Shown piece by piece: positions 35,036 through 44,765 of a DNA stretch of 64,000 bases. The stretch is taken from NCBI GenBank assembly GCA_016711095.1, contig JADJTP010000001.1, positions 794,171 through 858,170 of the forward strand, given 5' to 3'. The number at the start of each line of letters is the position of its first letter. Within the stretch, counting starts at the first letter, position 1. The translations under genes and the position numbers were made by a program. The notes under the pieces are model-generated. The model worked only from the letters and a program-made list of their open reading frames with translations. It searched no databases and was not told where the DNA came from. The stretch is from Actinomycetales bacterium. Its GTDB lineage: Bacteria > Actinomycetota > Actinomycetes > Actinomycetales > Dermatophilaceae.

Positions 35036-38000
35036 GTGGACGAGCAGAAGTGGTACGCCTCTGACCCTGATGGCCCAGCCGGCGGTCAACCCCCGCCGAC
35101 CCGACCGCAGGCCTACCCTCGTCGGCGCAGCCCCCTCGGGATGACCCTCAGCGCCCTCGCAGTGCTGGCGATCATCCTGTCGGCCGCCGCCCAGGTGTGG
35201 ACCGAGGTCCTCTGGTTCGATTCGGTGAAGCTGCGCTCGGTGTTCACCACCCAACTCGGCGCGCAGGCGCTGCTCGGTATCGTCGGCGGGCTCATCACCG
35301 CGGTGCTGGTCTGGTCGAGCCTCTACTTCGGTCACCGGTCCCGCCCGATCTACGCGCCGAGCACGCCGGCCCAGGACGCTCTCGACCGCTATCGCGAGGC
35401 CCTCGAGCCGATCCGGCGGTTGGCCACGCTGGCGATCCCGGTGCTCGCCGGGATAGTCACCGGAGTGACAGCCAGCGGGCAGTGGGAGACCTTCCTGCTC
35501 TGGCGTAACGCTCAACCGTTCGGGGTGACCGACCCGAACTTCGGGATGGACGTCGGCTTCTTCGTCTTCACCCTGCCGTGGCTCACCTTCGTCGTCGGAT
35601 TCCTCACCCTGGCGCTCATCTTCGGTGCGGCGGCCGCCGCCTTCACCCACTACATCTACGGCGGCCTGCAGCTCGCCAATCGTGGCCGCGACACGACCCG
35701 TTTCGCCCTGTTGCACCTGTCGAGCATCTTTGCCGCCATCGTCCTACTGCGGGCGGCCGGCTATTGGCTTGAGCGATACAGCCTCGCTCTGAGCACGTCC
35801 GACCTCATGACCGGCATCCAATACACCGACGCGAACGCGGTCCTGCCGACCAAGGCGATCCTCGCCGTCGCCTCCATCATGTGCGCCCTGATGTTCCTGT
35901 CCGTCATCTGGACGCGTTCTTGGCGCCTGCCGGTCATCGGCACCGTCTTGCTCGTCGTCGTGTCGGTCGTCGTCGGCGGCATCTTCCCGGCGCTCATTCA
36001 GAGCCTGCGGGTCAACCCGAGCGAGAAGTCGCTGGAAGCGCCCTACATCGCGAACAACATCACCGCCACGCGGGCGGCATACGGGCTGGATGCCATCGAG
36101 GTGACCCCGTATGCCCCAACGAGCGAGGCGAGCGCCGAGAATTTGCGCGCCACGGCCGCCGCGATCCCGGGCATCCGCATCGTCGACCCCAACGTCGTCT
36201 CACCCACCGTGCGGCAGAAGCACGCTGCCCGTAACTATTACGCGTTCCCCGACGCGCTCGACGTCGACCGTTACACGATCAGCGGCACCCAGCGAGACGT
36301 CGTCGTCGCGGTGCGTGAACTCGACCTTGACGGCGTGCCCGCCGCGCAGCGCAACTGGCTCAACGATCGCACTGTCTACACGCACGGCTATGGCTTCGTC
36401 GCGGCCTACGCCAACGAGCAGGACGCCGAAGGCAACCCGGTCTACGTCGAGGCGGAGATCCCGGCCGGCAAGGCGCTGGGGGAATACGAGCCGCGGATCT
36501 ACTTCGGCGAGCAGTCCCCTGCCTACTCGATCGTGGGCGCGGCCGAGGGCGCGGCGCCACGCGAGTTCGACTACCCCGCGCAGGTCGAATCCCAGCAGGT
36601 CAACAACACGTATGCCGGTTCCGGCGGGGTCGAGGTCGGCAGCACGCTGCGCCGACTCGCCTACGGAATCAAGTATCGCGAGATCAACTTCATGCTGTCC
36701 GACGGGGTGAACGCCCAGTCCCGGATCCTCGACTACCGCACGCCCAAGGAGCGGGTGGCGCGGGTGGCACCGTGGCTGACCCTCGACGGGAACGCCTATC
36801 CGTCGATCGTCGACGGGCGGATCTTGTGGATCATCGACGGCTACACCACGACGGCCAACTACCCGAACTCCCGGATCACCTCGATGGCCGCGTCGACGTC
36901 CGACTCGACGACGCGGACCCGGCGCAGCGTGACGAGCCTGGAGCAGGGGCAGCTCAACTACATCCGGAACTCGGTCAAGGCGACCGTCGACGCGTTCGAC
37001 GGCTCGGTGCACCTCTACACGTGGGACGACACCGACCCGATCCTCAAGGCGTGGCAGGGTGCCTTCCCGGGCGTCGTCGAGCCGCGCCAGAACATCTCGG
37101 CAAGCCTCATGTCGCACCTGCGGTATCCCGAGGACCTCTTCAAGATCCAGCGGAACCAGCTGGCGAAGTATCACGTCGAGAACGCGGATTCCTTCTATGG
37201 CGGGCAGGACTTCTGGCGGGTGCCGCTGGACCCGACCCAGGAGGCAGCCCGCACGGACCAGCCGCCCTACTACCTCTCGGTGGCGATGCCCGGGCAGGCG
37301 ACGCCGGAGTTCTCTCTGACGACGACCTTCATGCCCCAGGGCAACCGTGAGATCCTCACCGGCTTCCTCGCTGTCGACTCCAACCCAGGGGCCAAGGGTG
37401 AGGGGGAACGGCGCGAGGGCTACGGCAAGCTCCAGCTTCTCGAGCTACCGCCGACGAGCTCGGTCAAGGGCCCCGGTCAGGTGCAGAACGACATCGCCTC
37501 GTCAAACCAGGCGTCGAAGGCGTTCACGCTCACCCTGTCGCAGTTCATCAACAACGCCCGCCAGCAGGGGTCGGTGGTCACCCTCGGCAACCTGCTCACC
37601 CTGCCGATGGGCGGCGGGATGCTGTATGTCGAGCCGATCTATGTCCAAGGCACCGCGTCCTCCCAGTTCCCGCTGGGGCGCGCGATCGTCGTGGCGTTCG
37701 GCAACAAGCTGGCTTGGTCGAACACCATCGACGGGGCGCTCAACGAGCTCTTCGGTGGGCAGGTCGTGGCGCCGACGACGCCAAGCGCGCCCTCAACCCC
37801 GACGACTCCCACCCCGCCAGGGACGACACCGACAGCGCCGACGACGCCGTCTGTCGGTGACCCGGCGGCCCTGGCCGCAGCGATCGCCGATGCCCAGACG
37901 GCCTTCGCCCAGGGTGAGACCGCGCTCAAGGCCGGCGACTTCACCGCCTACGGCGAGGCTCAGAAACGTCTCAAGGACGCGCTGGCCCGAGGCTGCCGCC

Positions 38001-38054
38001 GCCTCGCCGACAGGTTCGATCACGGTCACCCCTGCGCCCACCGCGACGGGCTGA
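35036..38054 (+). CDS. UPF0182 large membrane protein, Rv3193c-like (late frameshift)
   Basis: About 1005 residues, matching the family. Seven hydrophobic segments in residues 30-330, then a large extracytoplasmic domain (ITATRAAYGLD, AARNYYAFPDALDVDRY, SRILDYRTPKERVARVAPWLTLD) and a Pro/Thr-rich C-terminal part. Near 37989 an extra C in GCCCGAGG shifts the frame; correcting it gives EAAAASPTGSIT... and a stop at 38052-38054, otherwise reading continues to 38188. GTG 35036 lies 7 bases after TAGATT (leaderless). Function unknown; conserved in actinobacteria. Confidence 0.85.
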
Positions 38055-38065
38055 AAACCGCTGTC

Positions 38066-38100
38066 CCCGTATGCCGCTCGCGCGTCGGGCGGCATACGGG
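38066..38100. terminator. Inverted CCCGTATGCCG/CGGCATACGGG hairpin
   Basis: A perfect 11-bp stem around 13 bases, 12 bases past the corrected UPF0182 stop. Built from two opposed copies of the dispersed octamer. Confidence 0.7.
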
Positions 38101-38165
38101 AGGGGGTGACGGACGGCCCGGATTTGGTGCACCGGGGACCACTCGCGTAGGGTTGTTCCTACCGA

Positions 38166-38242
38166 CGCGGGGTGGAGCAGTTCGGTAGCTCGCCGGGCTC
38201 ATAACCCGGAGGTCGCAGGTTCAAATCCTGCCCCCGCTACCA
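38166..38242 (+). tRNA. Initiator tRNA-fMet (CAU)
   Basis: CGCGGGG pairs with CCCCGCT leaving a C1-U72 mismatch, and the anticodon stem has three consecutive G-C pairs (CCGGG/CCCGG) around CTCATAA. Both features mark the initiator. CCA is encoded at 38240-38242. Confidence 0.95.
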
Positions 38243-38254
38243 GTGTCGTCGCGT

Positions 38255-38287
38255 CAGAGGCCCTTTCCCATTGGGAGAGGGCCTCTG
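38255..38287 (+). terminator. Terminator of tRNA-fMet
   Basis: CAGAGGCCCT pairs with AGGGCCTCTG around a partly paired loop containing TTCCCATTGGGAG, 12 bases after the tRNA. Confidence 0.8.
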
Positions 38288-38544
38288 TCATGCTGACCGC
38301 CACAGGACCGTGACCAGATGCTGACCAGCGACGTCTCAGGGTGCACCGAGTCGAGACACCCGGGTCATGGTCGCCGGACGAACATCCTCGATCTCTTAGC
38401 TTGCTAAGTTCACTCAGGCTGGCTTACATGCACACCCAGAAGGCTCTCCAAAGGCTCACGGGGAGTACATGTCCAGGCCAGTTCGGGTCTCTGCGTCTGG
38501 CGGATCTATTGTGCGGAGGCGGCCCGATGAGATCTGCTGCCGGT

Positions 38545-39567
38545 ATGAGGTTCCTCATCTTGGGCGGGACGGCGTGGCTGGGTGGGCACGTCGCGAGCAC
38601 GGCGCTGGCGTTGGGACACCAGGTCACCTGTCTAGCCCGTGGCTCCTCCGGCGAGGCGCCGGTCGGCGCGGCGTTCGTGCGCGCCGACCGAACGCAACCG
38701 GACGCCTACGACCAGGTCACGGGCGGCCAGTGGGACGTCGTGATCGACCTGTCGCGTCAGCCCGGCCAGGTCAAGGGCGCCGTTGCAGCGTTGGCCGACC
38801 GTGCCGGGGTCTACTTCTTTGTCTCCTCGGGCAACGTCTATGCCGACCACAGCACCCCTGGTCAAGATGAGGACGGCGCGCTCCTGCCGGCGCTGACCGG
38901 CGATGTCATGGAAAGCATGGATACCTACGGCCAGGCCAAGGTCGCCTGCGAACAACACGTCATGCGGGCCTTCGGGCCCGACCGAGCGTTGATCGCCCGC
39001 GTCGGCCTGATCGGCGGGCCGGGAGACATCTTCGATCGCACCGGCTACTGGCCGCTGCGGTTCGCCCGACCAGCGACCGGGGACGGCGCGGTCATGGTCC
39101 CCGATGCCCCCAATCTGCCGACCCAGGTGATCGACGTGCGCGACCTGGCCGCCTGGCTCGTCCACGCGGGCAGCCGCAGTCTCCACGGAATCTTCAACGC
39201 GACCGGGGAGACGGTCCTGTTGCCCGGGCACCTTGACGTGGCGCGCACCGTCGGCGGCCACACCGGGCCGGTCGTGGCCGCCGACCAAGAGTGGCTCCTC
39301 GCCCAGGGCGTCCAGGAGTGGATGGGCGAGCGGTCTCTACCCCTGTGGCTCGCCGACCCCCACTGGCGGGGCTTCAATGCAAACGACAGCAGTAAGGCAC
39401 GACGCGCCGGGCTCACCACCCGTCCCTTGGACGAGACCTTGGCCGACACCCTCTCCTGGGAGATGTCCAGAGAACGCGGGCGCGCACGCCTGGCCGGGCT
39501 ATCCGATGAGGACGAGCGAGCCCTGCTCGAGGCCTTGGCACACCGGGTCTGCCCAGGGTTTGGGTGA
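38545..39567 (+). CDS. NAD-dependent epimerase/dehydratase
   Basis: 340 residues. Rossmann motif ILGGTAWLGGHV at the N-terminus, VSSGNVYAD near 95, and YGQAK near 133 as Tyr-x-x-x-Lys. Extended SDR related to isoflavone-reductase/mRNA-binding-like sugar epimerases; substrate unknown. ATG 38545 starts directly on the first strand; ATG 38527 is an alternative adding six residues. The 250 bases before it hold only the tRNA terminator and no clear promoter. Confidence 0.8.
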   Translation: MRFLILGGTAWLGGHVASTALALGHQVTCLARGSSGEAPVGAAFVRADRTQPDAYDQVTGGQWDVVIDLSRQPGQVKGAVAALADRAGVYFFVSSGNVYADHSTPGQDEDGALLPALTGDVMESMDTYGQAKVACEQHVMRAFGPDRALIARVGLIGGPGDIFDRTGYWPLRFARPATGDGAVMVPDAPNLPTQVIDVRDLAAWLVHAGSRSLHGIFNATGETVLLPGHLDVARTVGGHTGPVVAADQEWLLAQGVQEWMGERSLPLWLADPHWRGFNANDSSKARRAGLTTRPLDETLADTLSWEMSRERGRARLAGLSDEDERALLEALAHRVCPGFG

Positions 39568-39704
39568 CACCGAGCCTGTGGAGACCGGTGCTCCTACCTC
39601 ACCGAACACGGCCCAAGCAGCCAGGCAAGCGGTGCCTGTGGATGCTCCTGTCGTGTCCTGACGTGTCCGGCGGGCTCACCCCCCACCATGATCGGGCAAG
39701 TGGC

Positions 39705-39793
39705 TAGCATGGGGCTCACGATGGCGGTGGGGCTCGCCGACAACCGTGGCACCGGGCCACCAACAGTCCCTACCTGAACAGGTAGGAGTCCGC
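39705..39793 (+). ncRNA. Fluoride riboswitch (crcB motif)
   Basis: The aptamer covers about 39723-39776. GGCG-GTGGGGCT-CGCC forms P1; TGGC...GCCA forms the second stem; the 3' segment CAACAGTCCCTAC follows. The loop GGGGCT (39729-39734) pairs with AGTCCC (39765-39770), the defining pseudoknot. The layout aligns with the Thermotoga petrophila fluoride aptamer. CTACCTG-AA-CAGGTAG (39770-39785) overlaps both the pseudoknot strand and the ribosome site AGGAG (39784-39788), so a translational switch is likely. A -10 TAGCAT at 39705-39710 would start the RNA near 39717. Confidence 0.82.
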
Positions 39794-40362
39794 GTGCCCG
39801 AACACAATGTGCCCGAACACTGGACCACCCGATCGACCCCGACCTCCCGGCAGGGGCTGCCACACGCGAGGAACACCGGCCGCTGTCGCTGCTGAGGTCG
39901 CGGTGGGACGTTCTGGCGGTCATCGGCGCCGGAGGCGCTCTGGGAAGTCTCGCCCGGTGGGGGGTCGGTGAGCTGGTGCCATGGTCGGGAGACACCTTCC
40001 CCTGGGCGACGTTCATCGAGAACGTCTCCGGCGGCTTCGCCCTCGGTGTCTTGATGGTGTTCGTGGTCGACGTGTGGCCGCCCCACCGCTACCTCCGTCC
40101 GTTTCTGGGCGTCGGGCTCCTCGGGGGGTACACGACCTTCTCCACGTACATGCTTGAGTCGCGGCAACTGCTCGTCGACGGCCAACTGGTGACGGCCTTC
40201 GCCTACCTGGGCGGTTCCCTGCTCGCAGGGCTCACCGCAGTATGGGTGGGCATCTCCTCAGCCCGCCTGGTCGCCCTGGGCTCGCGCAGACGAAGACAGC
40301 GACGCCGTCAAGCAATGCAACCAACCGCAGACACGTCGACGACCCAGGTGAGGAACCCATGA
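39794..40362 (+). CDS. crcB: Fluoride channel subunit CrcB/Fluc 1 (5' frameshift)
   Basis: Small four-helix membrane protein: GAGGALGSLARWG, TFIENVSGGFALG, GGYTTFSTYMLES are the CrcB signatures. The frame is open upstream but lacks a start codon; a good ribosome site and GTG at 39794 lie in another frame, and one missing base near 39820, just after the direct repeat GTGCCCGAACAC (39794, 39809), would join them. Dual-topology dimer forming subunits export fluoride passively. ATGA overlap with the DUF190 gene. Confidence 0.82.
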
Positions 40363-40721
40363 CGCTCCGAGGCGCGGCCATCAGGCTGACCATCATGCTG
40401 GGGGAGTCCGACCAGACCCACCACCGCCCCACCTACACCGAGATCGTGCACCGGGCGCACCGCGCAGGTCTGGCCGGTGCCAGCGTCTTCCGTGGCATCG
40501 AGGGCTTCGGCACGTCCAAACACGTCCACACCGCTCGACTGCTGTCGCTGAGCGAGGACCTGCCGGTGGCGGTCGTCATTGTCGACACCGATGAGCGCAT
40601 CCGCGCCTTCCTGCCCGAGTTGGACGACCTGGAGATCGAAGGGCTGGTGACTCTGGAGCCGCTCGAGGTCATCGGCTGCGCCGGCCGGAACCCGGCCGGT
40701 CCGGCGCAGGATCACCCGTGA
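40359..40721 (+). CDS. DUF190 protein of the fluoride operon
   Basis: 120 residues from ATG 40359 (GTGAGGA upstream). AAIRLTIMLGESDQTHHRPTY and the RAHRAGLAGASVFRGIEGFG segment are the DUF190 pattern, a PII-like ferredoxin-fold family. It sits between two crcB genes with four-base overlaps on both sides, and such genes often accompany crcB; a regulatory role on the channel is inference. Confidence 0.85.
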   Translation: MTLRGAAIRLTIMLGESDQTHHRPTYTEIVHRAHRAGLAGASVFRGIEGFGTSKHVHTARLLSLSEDLPVAVVIVDTDERIRAFLPELDDLEIEGLVTLEPLEVIGCAGRNPAGPAQDHP

Positions 40722-41089
40722 CGGTCGCGATGGTGCTGCTCGGCGGCGCGATCGGCGCCATCCTCCGCTACCTCACCGACGTCGCCGTCCAAACGAAGCA
40801 CGACAGTGTCTTTCCCTGGGGAACCTTCATCGTCAACGTCGTCGGCTCCCTGATCCTGGGCGTCACCGCAGCTGTGGTGGTCGTTCTGGCGCCACCGACG
40901 TGGCTGCTGGCCCTGGTCGGTACCGGGTTCTGCGGCGCGTTGACGACCTTCTCGACCTTCGGGTTCGAGACCATTCGGTTGCTCGAGGAGGGTTCGGTCC
41001 TCACCGCGGTGTCCAACTGCGTGGCGAGCCTGGTCGTCGGTCTGGGTGTGTGTGCGGGCGGCTTTGCGCTCACCGCTGCCGTGTTGTGA
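40718..41089 (+). CDS. crcB: Fluoride channel subunit CrcB/Fluc 2
   Basis: 123 residues, four membrane helices. GGAIGAILRYL, TFIVNVVGSLILG and GALTTFSTFGFE are intact, including the Asn and Thr-Thr-Phe-Ser residues lining the pore. GTG 40718 overlaps the DUF190 stop. Two crcB genes in tandem usually encode a heterodimer with fixed opposite orientations. Confidence 0.92.
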   Translation: MTVAMVLLGGAIGAILRYLTDVAVQTKHDSVFPWGTFIVNVVGSLILGVTAAVVVVLAPPTWLLALVGTGFCGALTTFSTFGFETIRLLEEGSVLTAVSNCVASLVVGLGVCAGGFALTAAVL

Positions 41090-41188
41090 GACCCCGCCTG
41101 ACGGATGGTGCTGAGGTAGAACCGGGATAGTGACGCGAACAGTGCACTGATCAAGCGGCGCGACTATGCGCTGATCAAGCGCGCGACG

Positions 41189-41246
41189 CGGCATACGCAG
41201 AAGGTCCCGCCCCCCGGAGGGGACGGGACCTTCGCACGGTATGCCG
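41189..41246 (-). terminator. Cold-shock gene terminator flanked by an inverted octamer pair
   Basis: GAAGGTCCCG (41200-41209) pairs with CGGGACCTTC (41224-41233), 33 bases past the cold-shock stop. CGGCATAC (41189-41196) and GTATGCCG (41239-41246) flank it symmetrically and could extend the stem. Confidence 0.75.
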
Positions 41247-41265
41247 TGCCGATCAGGTCAATCGA

Positions 41266-41469
41266 TCAGATGCCGTGGACCTTGTCGGCCTGCGGGCCCT
41301 TCGGGCCCTGCTGCACATCGAACTCGACGCGCTGACCCTCGTCGAGCGAGCGGTATCCGCTCGAGTCGATGGCCGAGTAGTGAACGAACACGTCGGGGCC
41401 ACCCGAGTCCTGGGCGATGAAACCGAAGCCCTTTTCGGCGTTGAACCACTTGACGGTGCCTTGAGCCAT
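41266..41469 (-). CDS. cspA: CspA-family cold-shock protein
   Basis: 67 residues: GTVKWFNAEKGFGFI contains RNP1 (KGFGFI), and DVFVHYSAI contains RNP2. A single OB-fold RNA chaperone. GAAGGAAG lies about 8 bases upstream of ATG 41469. Monocistronic between two terminators. Confidence 0.96.
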   Translation of the reverse strand: MAQGTVKWFNAEKGFGFIAQDSGGPDVFVHYSAIDSSGYRSLDEGQRVEFDVQQGPKGPQADKVHGI

Positions 41470-41556
41470 GCTGGCTACTTCCTTCTGCGAGGTGGCGGCA
41501 CCACTGTGATGCCGTCCCGGCTGCGGCAGCCATACATCGGCGAGGCCGGTAATGAC

Positions 41557-41589
41557 GAGAGCCCGCCGTCGGAGGCGGGCCCGGCTCTC
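41557..41589 (-). terminator. Terminator of the amidase gene
   Basis: GCCCGCC pairs with GGCGGGC around GTCGGA, extended by GAGA/TCTC with a bulge. It lies 46 bases past the amidase stop and upstream of the cold-shock promoter region. Confidence 0.7.
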
Positions 41590-41634
41590 AAGACTGGTCT
41601 TGCGAACTTCCTACTGCAACCGTTGGTAACTATA

Positions 41635-43029
41635 TCAGGCTGGCCACCGCGGATGCGAGTCATCGCCTCGGGCAACTTCAAACCATCCCGTCGCCCGCAG
41701 CACGCCCACGTCGTCGAAGCGTCGCCCCGCGATCTGCACCCCGACCGCTCGGCCGTCGGGCAGGAAACCGGCATTGATCGAGCAGGCTGGCTGCCCCGAC
41801 ATCGAGAAGGGCACCGTGAAGCCGATGTGCGCCATCCCCTCATCGCCCTCGCCCCACGGCATCGGCCAGTGCGCCGGGAAGGCCGCGACCGGCGCCACCG
41901 GGGACAGCACGACGTCGTAGCCGGCCGTCGCCGCCACCGTCGCGCCCCGCATAGCCAGGATCCCCTGATAGGCCCGCAGCACGTCGACACCGCTGGCCCC
42001 CGAGCCGGCTTCGGCCCAGCGCCGGACGAACGGCAAGACGAGAGCACGGTTTTCCACGCTCATCACCTCGACGTCGCTCCAGGTCCGGACCCGCCAGAAC
42101 AGGTCAATGTCGCGCAGCATCTCCGGCGTCAGCCATGGCTCGATCCCCTCGACGTGCGCGCCGCCGTCGGCGAAGACCCGGCCGGCGGCCTCGGCGATCT
42201 CGCGCACGGCCGGGTCGCACGGCATACCGGCGCCTGCGTCGAGCCACAGCCCGACCCGCAACCCGGCGACCGTCGCGCCCGCGAGCGACCAGTCGAGCTC
42301 GGCCGGCGGCAGCGCCGACCAATCGCGCACGTCGCTACGCGAGATCACCGACATGAGCAGCCCGGCGTCGGCGGCCGTGCGGGTGAGCGGCCCGGCCACT
42401 CGCCCGAGATAGGGCAGTTCCAGGGGCACCCGTCCGAAGCTCGGCTTGTGAGCCACCAACCCGAGCCAGGTCCCCGGTAGCCGGATCGATCCCCCGATGT
42501 CGGTCCCGACATGCAACGGCCCGTATGCCGCCGCCGCCGCCGCGCCTGCCCCGGCGGAGGAGCCACCGGTTGTCAACTCCGGATCCAACGGTGAGCGGGT
42601 GATCCCGTGCAGCGACGACACACCGGAGGAGAGCATTCCCCAGTCCGGCATCGTGGTCCCGCCGAGGATGACCGCCCCCGCTTCGCGCAGCCGTTCCACG
42701 AGCGGGGCGTCGCGGGTGGGCATGACGGCGGTCGCGCCTGCGCAGCCGGAGCGCATCGCGACTCCGGCCCGCGCGAGGTTCGCCTTGACGGTCACCGGTA
42801 TGCCGTCCAGCGGGCCGAGGGCTTCACCGCGCCGGTGTCGTTCCTCGGCTGCTCGGGCTGCTCGGGCTGAGCCGTCCACGTCGCGATCGGAGAGGGCGTT
42901 GATGACCGGCTCGAACCGGTCGATCCGGTGCTCGACCGCGTCGAGGACCTCGACAGGAGACAGGGCCCGCGTGGCGAATGCCGCAGCCAACTCGGTCGCG
43001 CTCCACCGCCCAGGGTCCGTCGCCGTCAC
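41635..43029 (-). CDS. Amidase-signature hydrolase
   Basis: 464 residues. Ser-cisSer-Lys triad: Lys in GIPVTVKANLA near 82, cis-Ser in GGSSAGAGAAAAAAYG near 155, nucleophile in GTDIGGSIRLPG near 178. Family includes GatA, but the glutaminyl-tRNA context (gatCB) is absent, so a small-molecule amidase is more likely. Divergent from the peptide-transport operon, which may point to an amide or peptide substrate. Confidence 0.87.
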   Translation of the reverse strand: MTATDPGRWSATELAAAFATRALSPVEVLDAVEHRIDRFEPVINALSDRDVDGSARAARAAEERHRRGEALGPLDGIPVTVKANLARAGVAMRSGCAGATAVMPTRDAPLVERLREAGAVILGGTTMPDWGMLSSGVSSLHGITRSPLDPELTTGGSSAGAGAAAAAAYGPLHVGTDIGGSIRLPGTWLGLVAHKPSFGRVPLELPYLGRVAGPLTRTAADAGLLMSVISRSDVRDWSALPPAELDWSLAGATVAGLRVGLWLDAGAGMPCDPAVREIAEAAGRVFADGGAHVEGIEPWLTPEMLRDIDLFWRVRTWSDVEVMSVENRALVLPFVRRWAEAGSGASGVDVLRAYQGILAMRGATVAATAGYDVVLSPVAPVAAFPAHWPMPWGEGDEGMAHIGFTVPFSMSGQPACSINAGFLPDGRAVGVQIAGRRFDDVGVLRATGWFEVARGDDSHPRWPA

Positions 43030-43146
43030 TTCGCCAGGTTAACCGCCAAGTGCGGCGGCCCGAACAGGGGGTGGGGGCGCTAGCCTGTGCGTGCCAGATG
43101 GCTGCACGCGCACCACCGACATCGTTGCCGGACCCAGGAGCCCACC

Positions 43147-44679
43147 GTGACCCACCACCTGCCCCGACTTCTCGCGCCCCTGGCGGCGCTGGCCCTGGCG
43201 GTGACCGCCTGCACGGCCGGATCGAGCACGGCCCCAGCGCCGGCGGGCTCGAGCGCCACGACAGCCGGGGGATCCTCCGACAGGATCACCCTGGGTCTTG
43301 TCGCCGAACCCGCCAGCCTCGACTTCACCAAGAGCGACGGGGCCGCCATCCCGCAGGCCTTGCTCGTCAATGTCTATGAAGGGCTGGTCAAGCTCGACCA
43401 GGACGGCAAGATCGTCCCCGCCCTGGCGACGTCGTGGAAGGTATCCGACGAGAACAAGACCTACACGTTCGAGCTCACCGACAAGGCGAAGTTCACCAAC
43501 GGCACGGCGTTCACGGCGGCAGACGCGGTGTTCTCGATCAACCGGGTGAAGACCGACTGGACAACCTCGCTCAAGGCGGCCATGGACGTCGTCGCCGAAG
43601 CGAAGGCGATCAGCCCGACGCAACTGCAGGTCACCCTCAGTGCGCCGAGCAACGACTGGCTCTATCGGATGACCACCCACCTGGGCGCGATGTTCTCCGC
43701 GACCGGCGTCGATGACCTGGCCAACAAGCCGATCGGCACCGGGCCCTACACCTTCACCTCGTGGAACCGGGGCGACTCGATCACGCTCACCCGCAACGAG
43801 GCCTACTGGGGCACCAAGCCCCACTACCAGTCGGTCGTCCTCAAGTACTTCAAGGACCCAACGGCCCTGAACAATGCGCTGATCACCAATGCCATCAACG
43901 TCGTGACGACGGTGCAGGCCCCTGAGGCGCTCGGCCAGTTCACCGGCAACAGCAAGTATCAGGTGATCGAGGGGACCACGAACGGCGAGGTGCTGCTGTC
44001 CTTCAACAACGCCAACGAGATCTTCAAAGACAAGCGGGTCCGCCAGGCCATCCGGCATGCCATCGACCACAAGGCGCTAATGGAGACCTGCTGGGCCGGT
44101 AAGGGAACGCTGATCGGCTCCTTCGTCCCCCCGACCGACCCCTGGTACGAGGACCTCACCGGCGTCACCCCGTTCAACAAGGCCACGGCGACATCGCTGC
44201 TCACCCAGGCGGGCAAGCTGGGTGCGACGCTGCGCCTGCGGGTGCCCACCCTGCCGTATGCCGTCTCGTGTGGGCAGGTCGTCAAGGCCCAGCTGGAGGC
44301 GGTCGGGCTCAAGGTCACCCTTGACCAGCTGGAGTTCCCGGCGACCTGGCTGGAGCAGGTCTTCAGGGGTGGCGACTTCGACATGTCGATCATCGCGCAC
44401 GTCGAACCGCGCGACCTCAAGGCCGTCTTCGGCAACCCCGCGTACTACACGAAGTACGGAACGCCCGAGATTCAGGGGCTGCTCAAGGCAGCCGACGAAG
44501 GCTCGGTCGACGAACAGACGGCCAAGCTCAAGCAGGTCGGCCGATTGCTGGCCGAGGACGCCGCCGGCGACGTGCTCTTCCTGCTGCCCAACCTCATGGT
44601 GGCCGACGCCGGGATCACCGGGCTGCCCCAGAACGCGATCGCGGTCGCCTTCGACCTGTCAAAGCTCGGCAAGCGCTGA
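43147..44679 (+). CDS. Oligopeptide ABC transporter, substrate-binding lipoprotein
   Basis: 510 residues. Signal peptide with lipobox LAVTAC (Cys near 22), Ser/Ala-rich linker, then a family-5 extracytoplasmic solute-binding fold (LVNVYEGLVKLDQDGKIVPALATSW near 75-100; IGTGPYTFTSWNRGD near 198). AGGAG precedes GTG 43147. First gene of a six-gene unit with permeases, ATPases and a peptidase; the hairpin at 44696-44730 may reduce expression of the later genes relative to this one. Confidence 0.9.
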   Translation: MTHHLPRLLAPLAALALAVTACTAGSSTAPAPAGSSATTAGGSSDRITLGLVAEPASLDFTKSDGAAIPQALLVNVYEGLVKLDQDGKIVPALATSWKVSDENKTYTFELTDKAKFTNGTAFTAADAVFSINRVKTDWTTSLKAAMDVVAEAKAISPTQLQVTLSAPSNDWLYRMTTHLGAMFSATGVDDLANKPIGTGPYTFTSWNRGDSITLTRNEAYWGTKPHYQSVVLKYFKDPTALNNALITNAINVVTTVQAPEALGQFTGNSKYQVIEGTTNGEVLLSFNNANEIFKDKRVRQAIRHAIDHKALMETCWAGKGTLIGSFVPPTDPWYEDLTGVTPFNKATATSLLTQAGKLGATLRLRVPTLPYAVSCGQVVKAQLEAVGLKVTLDQLEFPATWLEQVFRGGDFDMSIIAHVEPRDLKAVFGNPAYYTKYGTPEIQGLLKAADEGSVDEQTAKLKQVGRLLAEDAAGDVLFLLPNLMVADAGITGLPQNAIAVAFDLSKLGKR

Positions 44680-44695
44680 CGTCCCTCACCCCCCG

Positions 44696-44730
44696 GGTAT
44701 GCCGCCTGACCCCGGGGCGGGCGGCATACC
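44696..44730. terminator. Inverted GGTATGCCGCC/GGCGGCATACC hairpin inside the transport operon
   Basis: A perfect 11-bp stem with 13-base loop, 16 bases past the binding-protein stop and 36 bases before the permease ATG. Could attenuate or stabilise the mRNA, as hairpins after binding-protein genes often do. Confidence 0.65.
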
Positions 44731-44765
44731 ACCGCAGCGACCACGCCACATGACAGGCTGAGGCC

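Noticed and set aside
41146..41190. Repeated CTGATCAAGCG segment before the cold-shock terminator
   Set aside because: Two short imperfect copies without gene or symmetry; no supportable role.
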